A stretch of DNA of 37,326 bases from Slackia sp. Lineage in GTDB: Bacteria; Actinomycetota; Coriobacteriia; Coriobacteriales; Eggerthellaceae. Position 1 is the stretch's first letter, and the number at the start of each line of letters is the position of its first letter. The stretch spans positions 1 to 37,326 of the forward strand of contig JARIED010000027.1 in the NCBI GenBank assembly GCA_029266945.1, in the 5' to 3' direction. This document shows, piece by piece, positions 32,400-37,326 of this stretch. A program made the position numbers and the translations under genes. The notes under the pieces were generated by a model. That model worked only from the letters and a program-made list of their open reading frames with translations, was not told the DNA's origin and did not search any database.

Positions 32400-34937
32400 T
32401 TAGTTGTGGCCCTTCCTTTCTTCAGAAAATCCATCCGTCGTTTCATGGCCGGCGACGGGCATCGGAATGTCCTCGGCCGCCGGATCGGTGAACGAAACCG
32501 CTTCGCGCTGGCGCGGCGACGCGGTAGGGCCGTCGAACGACACCATGTCGCGCGACGCGTCGTCGGCGCCGGCGGGGTCCTTCGGCAAATCGCCGCTGAT
32601 CACCACGTCGCCCGATGCGGGCATCGTGGAAGGCGCCACGAGCAAGGCTTTCGCCTTGGCCCTCGTGTCGGCCTTCTTGACCTCCCTCTCGCGCTCGAGA
32701 TAGGCATCCCACTCGTTGTTGAGCAGGGCCTCGCACGCTTCGCCGTCGACCGTCTCGCGCTCGAGCAGCACGCTGGCCATCAGGTGCATCTGCTCCTGGC
32801 GCTCGGACAAGATCATGTAAGCCAGGTCGTGGGCCTGCTTCATCAGGCGGGCGACCTCTTCGTCGATGCGCTGGGCGGTCTCAGGCGAGTAGTCCTGAGT
32901 GTTGCCCATGTCGCGGCCCAAGAACACTTCGTGGTTGGGCTGGCCGAAAGTCTGCTGGCCCAAGGCGTCGGACATACCGTAGCTCGTGACCATCTTGCGG
33001 GCCTGCTTGGTAGCGCGCTCGAGGTCGTTGCTCGCACCCGTGGTGATGTCGCCGCAGAAAATCTCCTCCGCGACGCGACCGCCCATGAACACGGCCAAAT
33101 CGTCGTACATCTCGTTGCGGCTGACGAGGAACTTATCTTCGTCAGGGATGGACATGGTGTAGCCGAGAGCCATGCCGCGCGGCACGATCGTGATCTTGTG
33201 CACCAGGTCGGCGTTGGGCAGCAGGTGGCCGACGAGGGCGTGACCCGACTCGTGGTAGGCGATGATGCGGCGCGTCTTCTCGTTCATTACGCGATTCTTG
33301 CGCTCGGGGCCTGCCATGAGGCGTTCCATGGACTCGTTCACCTCGGCCATGCCGATCTGGGGCTTGCTGCGACGGGCGGTCAGCAGCGCGGCCTCGTTCA
33401 TGAGGTTCATGAGGTCGGCGCCGGTCATGCCGCTCGTGAGCTTCGCGATGCGGGGCAGATCGACGTCGGGGCCGATCGGCTTGCTCTTGGCATGCACTTC
33501 CAAAATCTTCTGGCGGCCGCGAACGTCGGGCGCGTCGACCACGATCTGGCGGTCGAAGCGACCGGGGCGCAGCAGCGCGGGGTCGAGCACGTCGACGCGG
33601 TTGGTGGCGGCGATCAGCACGACGGCGTCATTCTTCTCGAAGCCGTCCATCTCGACGAGCAGCTGGTTGAGCGTCTGCTCGCGCTCGTCGTGGCCGCCGC
33701 CCAGACCAGTGCCGCGCTGACGGCCCACGGCGTCGATCTCGTCGATGAAGATGATCGACGGGGCCGATTCCTTGGCCTGCTCGAACAGGCTGCGAACGCG
33801 GCTGGCGCCGACACCGACGAACATCTCGACGAACTCGGAACCGGAAATGCTGAAGAACGGGACGTTCGCCTCGCCTGCGACGGCGCGGGCGAGCAGCGTC
33901 TTACCAGTGCCCGGAGGGCCGACCAGCAGGCAGCCGCGCGGGATCTTGGCGCCGAGGGTGCGATACTTCTCGGGGTTGACCAGAAAGTCCTTGATTTCCT
34001 GGAGCTCCTCGACGGCCTCGTCCTCGCCCGCAACGTCGTCGAAACGCACGTCGGGGCGCTCTTCGGCAGTCTTTTTCGCCTTCGCCTTGCCGAACGACAT
34101 CTGCGAGTTATTCGCCTTGTTCATCTGGACGAAGAAGAAAATCATGAGACCGGCCAGCAGCAACATGGGCAGCAGGCCGATGAGTGCCTGGAAGAACGAA
34201 TCGGGCAGCTTCACCTGGTACTGGATGCCAGGATGCTGGGAAAGCAGCTGCATGAGCGAGTCCTGGCCCACGTAGGTTGAGGTGTACTTGCGCTCGGTGC
34301 CAATCGTCTGCTCGTCGATTTCGGTCGTGGAAACCTGCGGAGCGCCGGTTCCAATGACCGATTCGGCCTTGGCGTCGAGGGCCTCGAACGCGGAGTTATA
34401 GGCGTCGCCGGCGGTGGAACCCGCGGTGGCGGCCGGGTAGTAGGTGCCCGTGACGGCGTACTCGCCCGCGTCGTAGACCACGTCGATCACGCGGTCCTGC
34501 TCGACGGCCTGCACGAATTCGGACGTGATGAGCGTGTCGGTTTCCTTCGCGTTCATCATGCTGAACATCTGACTGCCAACGAAGAACGCCACCAGCAGAA
34601 GCAGGATGGCGGAAATCACGCTGATGCGCTGCGGCGGCTTGGGCATGGCCGGCTTGCCGGTCTTAGGGTCGACCTCGTAGGCCGACGGATCGACGCCGCG
34701 GGGCGCCTTGGGGGCGTACGGCAGACGGGGGCCGCGAGGCTCTTGGCCCTTCAGGGCCTGCGGGGCCGCAGGGGCTTCGGGGGCTTCAGGCTCCTTGGGG
34801 GCGTCGCCGGACCGAGAAGGCGCAACGGGCTCCTTGACCTGCGGCTCGGGCGCAGGATCAGGCGCAGGTGCGGCCTCGGGCGCAGGCGCCTGGGGCTCCT
34901 CGAGCGGGCGATCGTTGGTTTTGGGGGTGTCGCTCAT
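32400..34937 (-). CDS. ftsH: ATP-dependent zinc metalloprotease FtsH
   Basis: An 845-residue membrane AAA+ protease that degrades misfolded membrane and regulatory proteins. A Pro/Glu/Ala-rich, disordered extension fills residues 1-100, longer than the few residues typical before the first helix. TM1 is about 105-127, TM2 251-270, Walker A GPPGTGKT (340-347), Walker B IIFIDE (395-400), the second region of homology about 446-466, and zinc site HESGH (562-566). The C-terminal 90 residues are polar and charged. The ATG at 34937 overlaps the hpt stop by one base (TAATG), so the larger open frame upstream is not used. Confidence 0.97.
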   Translation of the reverse strand: MSDTPKTNDRPLEEPQAPAPEAAPAPDPAPEPQVKEPVAPSRSGDAPKEPEAPEAPAAPQALKGQEPRGPRLPYAPKAPRGVDPSAYEVDPKTGKPAMPKPPQRISVISAILLLLVAFFVGSQMFSMMNAKETDTLITSEFVQAVEQDRVIDVVYDAGEYAVTGTYYPAATAGSTAGDAYNSAFEALDAKAESVIGTGAPQVSTTEIDEQTIGTERKYTSTYVGQDSLMQLLSQHPGIQYQVKLPDSFFQALIGLLPMLLLAGLMIFFFVQMNKANNSQMSFGKAKAKKTAEERPDVRFDDVAGEDEAVEELQEIKDFLVNPEKYRTLGAKIPRGCLLVGPPGTGKTLLARAVAGEANVPFFSISGSEFVEMFVGVGASRVRSLFEQAKESAPSIIFIDEIDAVGRQRGTGLGGGHDEREQTLNQLLVEMDGFEKNDAVVLIAATNRVDVLDPALLRPGRFDRQIVVDAPDVRGRQKILEVHAKSKPIGPDVDLPRIAKLTSGMTGADLMNLMNEAALLTARRSKPQIGMAEVNESMERLMAGPERKNRVMNEKTRRIIAYHESGHALVGHLLPNADLVHKITIVPRGMALGYTMSIPDEDKFLVSRNEMYDDLAVFMGGRVAEEIFCGDITTGASNDLERATKQARKMVTSYGMSDALGQQTFGQPNHEVFLGRDMGNTQDYSPETAQRIDEEVARLMKQAHDLAYMILSERQEQMHLMASVLLERETVDGEACEALLNNEWDAYLEREREVKKADTRAKAKALLVAPSTMPASGDVVISGDLPKDPAGADDASRDMVSFDGPTASPRQREAVSFTDPAAEDIPMPVAGHETTDGFSEERKGHN

Positions 34938-35560
34938 TACTTTCCTTGGTAAATCTCGGGTTTCAGGATGCCGATATATGGAAGATTGCGGTAGTGCTCG
35001 GCATAATCGAGGCCATAGCCGACGATGAACTCGTCGGGGCAATCAAAGCCGACATACTTGCAATCGATGTCGACCTGGCGATCGGTCTGCTTACGCAGCA
35101 GCGTGGCGATTTCGATCGAGGCGGGATTGCGCGACTCGAGCACGCCCAGCAGATATTTCAGCGTCAGACCAGAATCCAGAATGTCCTCGGCGATAATCAC
35201 GTGGCGGCCTTCAATCTGCGACGAGAGGTCTTTCAGAATGCGCACGACGCCCGAACTTTTCGTGCCGGACCCGTACGAGGAAACGGCCATGTAATCCATT
35301 TCCAGGGGAAGGTCGATTTCGCGCACCAAATCGCTCATGTAGATCGCAGCGCCGCGCAGGACGCTGATGACTACCAGGGAGGGCGCACCGTCGCCCATGG
35401 GATCGGCGGCCAGGTCGCGGTAATCCTCGGTGATGCTGCGGCCGATTTGACGAACGCGGCGGCTCAGCTCTTCCTGCGTGTACAGGACTTCCTTGATATC
35501 GTCGTCGCCGAAATACCGGTCGCGTTCGCCGGCGGCGAGAACGGTGTTCTGCTCGGTCAT
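34937..35560 (-). CDS. hpt: Hypoxanthine phosphoribosyltransferase
   Basis: A 207-residue purine salvage enzyme that makes IMP or GMP from hypoxanthine or guanine and PRPP. VISVLRGAAIYMSDL, the flexible-loop SSYGSGTKSSG, the PRPP motif VIIAEDILDSGLTL and the C-terminal KYVGFDCPDEFIVGYGLDYAEHYRNLP are diagnostic. The N-terminal 20 residues are a small extension. AGAAGGGCC precedes the ATG. It heads the hpt-ftsH-folPK-birA unit, an order that partly matches the tilS-hprT-ftsH-fol region of Bacillus; tilS is not next to it here. Confidence 0.95.
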   Translation of the reverse strand: MTEQNTVLAAGERDRYFGDDDIKEVLYTQEELSRRVRQIGRSITEDYRDLAADPMGDGAPSLVVISVLRGAAIYMSDLVREIDLPLEMDYMAVSSYGSGTKSSGVVRILKDLSSQIEGRHVIIAEDILDSGLTLKYLLGVLESRNPASIEIATLLRKQTDRQVDIDCKYVGFDCPDEFIVGYGLDYAEHYRNLPYIGILKPEIYQGK

Positions 35561-35594
35561 AATGGCCCTTCTTCGATTCGCGTATCGAGAATGC

Positions 35595-35625
35595 AGTTTA
35601 GCACTCCGGGCGAACGGCCGCTCAA
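35595..35625 (-). promoter_or_regulatory. Candidate hpt operon promoter
   Basis: On the minus strand TTGAGC (plus 35620-35625), a 19-base spacer and extended -10 TGCTAAACT (plus 35595-35603), 35 bases before the hpt ATG. The spacing is long, but the extended -10 supports it. Confidence 0.35.
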
Positions 35626-35716
35626 CGAGACGGCAACGCGCCTCTGAAAAACACGATTGCAGGCCGCGCGAACGGGTGCGACGCGCCTGCCGCCGTTTCC
35701 GGCCCCGATATAGGCA

Positions 35717-35741
35717 GACGCGCCCGATGCTCGGACGCGTC
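35717..35741 (-). terminator. Hairpin after the proline-rich protein gene
   Basis: On the minus strand GACGCGTCC, a 7-base loop and GGGCGCGTC, a nine-pair stem with one wobble. It starts 45 bases after the stop. No T-run. Confidence 0.4.
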
Positions 35742-35785
35742 TTCGAAGCCGTCGATGCGCAGCGTATGCGCCCGGCGTTTCAGGC

Positions 35786-36310
35786 TTAGTAGTAGCAGTA
35801 GCCCGCCATGCCGGTCATGGCCGTGCAGGTGGCGCAGCCCACAAGACCCGCAAGGGCGATGCTCAGAAGCAGCTGGGTCAAGAAGCCGAACAGCGCGAAT
35901 TTCACAGCGGCGTTTTTCGCCTCGGGGAAATTGTGCGCGTTCGTCAGCCACGCGATCAGGATCGCCACAGGACCCATGAGCAGGCCCAGGGCGGCCCAGC
36001 CGAACTTCATGCCGCCCGTAAGCTGGAACAGCGGCATGCCAGGAATGTTCTGGGGCACCTCGGGCTGACCCTGGAACGGAGGCACCTGACCCGTAGGCGG
36101 GACCTGGCCCGTCGGGGGCATCTGCCCGGTCGGAGGCACGGCTCCGGCAGGCGGCGGGTACGCGGCGGCGGGGTCGGGATCGGGCACGGGCGCCGGCCGG
36201 GATGCCGGCGGCACGGGAGCCGTCGGCGCGGCTGCAGGCGGAACCTGGCTATTCGCAGGCGGCTCGGAAGGAATCCGAGGCGCGCCCGAAGGGTTGATGG
36301 TATCACTCAT
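35786..36310 (-). CDS. Proline-rich protein with two C-terminal transmembrane helices
   Basis: A 174-residue protein of unknown function. Residues 1-90 are disordered and very rich in Pro and Ala, with tandem copies of PPTGQ(M/V) at about 59-75. Then two hydrophobic helices follow (about 103-121 and 137-158), separated by TNAHNFPEAKNAA. The tail is short and Cys- and Tyr-containing: GCATCTAMTGMAGYCYY. The layout (cytoplasmic or surface Pro-rich tail plus a two-helix hairpin) resembles DUF4190/DUF4870-like small membrane proteins in Actinobacteria, but I cannot name a family. GAGGACGAA precedes the ATG. It lies between the LCP protein and hpt. Confidence 0.75.
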   Translation of the reverse strand: MSDTINPSGAPRIPSEPPANSQVPPAAAPTAPVPPASRPAPVPDPDPAAAYPPPAGAVPPTGQMPPTGQVPPTGQVPPFQGQPEVPQNIPGMPLFQLTGGMKFGWAALGLLMGPVAILIAWLTNAHNFPEAKNAAVKFALFGFLTQLLLSIALAGLVGCATCTAMTGMAGYCYY

Positions 36311-36345
36311 TTCGTCCTCGATTCGAAGAGGTTGACGTTTCGGCC

Positions 36346-36351
36346 ATTATA
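36346..36351 (-). promoter_or_regulatory. Candidate -10 box of the proline-rich protein gene
   Basis: On the minus strand a perfect TATAAT, 35 bases upstream of the ATG. No clear -35. Confidence 0.4.
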
Positions 36352-36479
36352 CCCGCTGCGGCCGCATCGCACCTGGTAACGCTTGCACAACAGCAAGCCG
36401 GCACGACGGTGACGACGAATACGTCCCGCAACGTAGAACGGCGGCCGCATGGCCTGCTTTCAGAATACGCCGGCGAATC

Positions 36480-37326
36480 CTAGTAGTCCGAGCCGACGAC
36501 GACCAGATAGGTTCCGTCGACGTTGTACGTGCCGTCGTTGCGGATGACCTTCGCGCCGCCGATCGCCTTGGCGATGGCCTGGGCGGTGTCCGCATTGCCG
36601 TCGGCGTTGTACACGACGAGCGTGGTGGCATAGTTGTACGACTCGGCATCGCCCACGGTGGTCACGTCGTAGCCGCCGTTGGTGAGCACGCTCGACGCGT
36701 CGGCCGCCACGCCGCCGACGCCGCTGCCGTTGCGCACCTCGACCTCCACGTTGGCCACCGACTCGGGGCTGCCGCCGCTCAAGACGCTTTGCGCGACGTA
36801 TTCGCCGCTGATCGAGCCATCGATGACACCACCGTCGTTGGCGGAATCGACCGCATCGATCGTCGGGGTTTCGCCCGCATCGACGCGCTTCATCATGGCT
36901 TTCCAGGCCTCGTTGTTGCTGTACTCGTACCACACGCCGTTCTCGTACGTCGAAATGGTCGGGTTCATGCTGGAGTAGATGTTGGCGGCCGTATCCATGC
37001 CGTGCATGGCCGACGCCACGGCGATGATATCGGTCACGTTCATGTCGGTGTCGATGTAATCGCAAAGCGCGGTGACCGTGGACGTGATCGTGCCCACATC
37101 GGATGCTAGCAGCTTCTTGGCCACGGCGCCCATGACCATGCGCTGGTTGGCGGCGCGGTAGAAGTCGCCGGCGCCGATTTCGTCGTAGGCATGACGCGCG
37201 CGGCACAGGATGAGCGCCTGGTCGCCGTTGAGCGTCTGCTCGCCGGCGGGCACGTAGCCGCCCGCCATGTCGTCGTCGATTTCGACGGGAACGTTCACGT
37301 CGATGCCGCCGAGCGCATCCACCGCG
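36480..37326 (-). CDS. LytR-CpsA-Psr (LCP) family protein with LytR_C domain, 5'-truncated
   Basis: The C-terminal 282 residues or so of an LCP protein; its start lies beyond the right edge. LCP enzymes transfer glycopolymers from lipid carriers to peptidoglycan outside the membrane. The first visible segment, VDALGGIDVNVPVEI, and the conserved Arg-rich RARHAYDEIGAGDFYRAANQ are from the catalytic domain. From about visible residue 190, VEVEVRNGSGVGGVA, then GYDVTTVG and VVYNADGNADTAQAIAKAIG, are the LytR_C domain. The protein ends YLVVVGSDY. The transmembrane N-terminus is outside the window. Confidence 0.92.
   Translation of the reverse strand, partial: AVDALGGIDVNVPVEIDDDMAGGYVPAGEQTLNGDQALILCRARHAYDEIGAGDFYRAANQRMVMGAVAKKLLASDVGTITSTVTALCDYIDTDMNVTDIIAVASAMHGMDTAANIYSSMNPTISTYENGVWYEYSNNEAWKAMMKRVDAGETPTIDAVDSANDGGVIDGSISGEYVAQSVLSGGSPESVANVEVEVRNGSGVGGVAADASSVLTNGGYDVTTVGDAESYNYATTLVVYNADGNADTAQAIAKAIGGAKVIRNDGTYNVDGTYLVVVGSDY

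Overview
The window is a GC-rich, mostly housekeeping segment of a bacterial chromosome. I infer a member of the Coriobacteriia (Eggerthellaceae-like Actinomycetota). The basis is high GC, many GTG/TTG or ATG starts behind GGAGG-type ribosome binding sites, a single-chain clostridial-type PurL, an Fhs plus FchA one-carbon pair, and a DHPS-HPPK fusion. The genus is not resolvable from the sequence alone.

Left part (1-11.6 kb): the first 280 bases look like the leader of an rRNA operon running left off the edge. Next is a leftward cluster (ridA, a ModF/YlmA-type ABC ATPase, a D-2-hydroxyacid dehydrogenase), divergent from ilvA. Rightward from ilvA lie leuA-leuC-leuD-leuB. Together these cover threonine to 2-oxobutyrate and the leucine branch, and RidA removes the reactive enamine that IlvA releases. 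An IS3-type element with a decayed transposase sits between leuB and a LysR regulator.

Middle (11.6-23 kb): a universal stress protein, a stand-alone CarD-like regulator, a Tat-exported protein of unknown function followed by a 46-residue membrane microprotein, purC, a TIGR02452/PARG-like protein, purL, fchA and fhs. PurC and PurL are purine biosynthesis enzymes. Fhs makes the formyl-THF needed by that pathway and FchA works on the same folate pool. purC and purL share an 11-base motif just downstream of their candidate -10 boxes.

Right part (23-37.3 kb): an OmpR-type response regulator and a histidine kinase with almost no sensor domain, an MFS transporter, a GNAT acetyltransferase, then everything on the minus strand. 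First a MATE transporter is translationally coupled to an ABC ATPase and permease that lack a substrate-binding protein. Then comes hpt-ftsH-folPK-birA with every junction touching or overlapping, then a proline-rich two-helix membrane protein, and finally a 5'-truncated LytR-CpsA-Psr protein.

No CRISPR array, prophage, tRNA or obvious defence island was seen. The most unusual items are the PARG-like protein with an altered catalytic signature, the Tat protein plus microprotein pair, the transposase with compensating frameshifts, the purC/purL shared motif, and the MATE-ABC coupling. None is demonstrated to be a new system.
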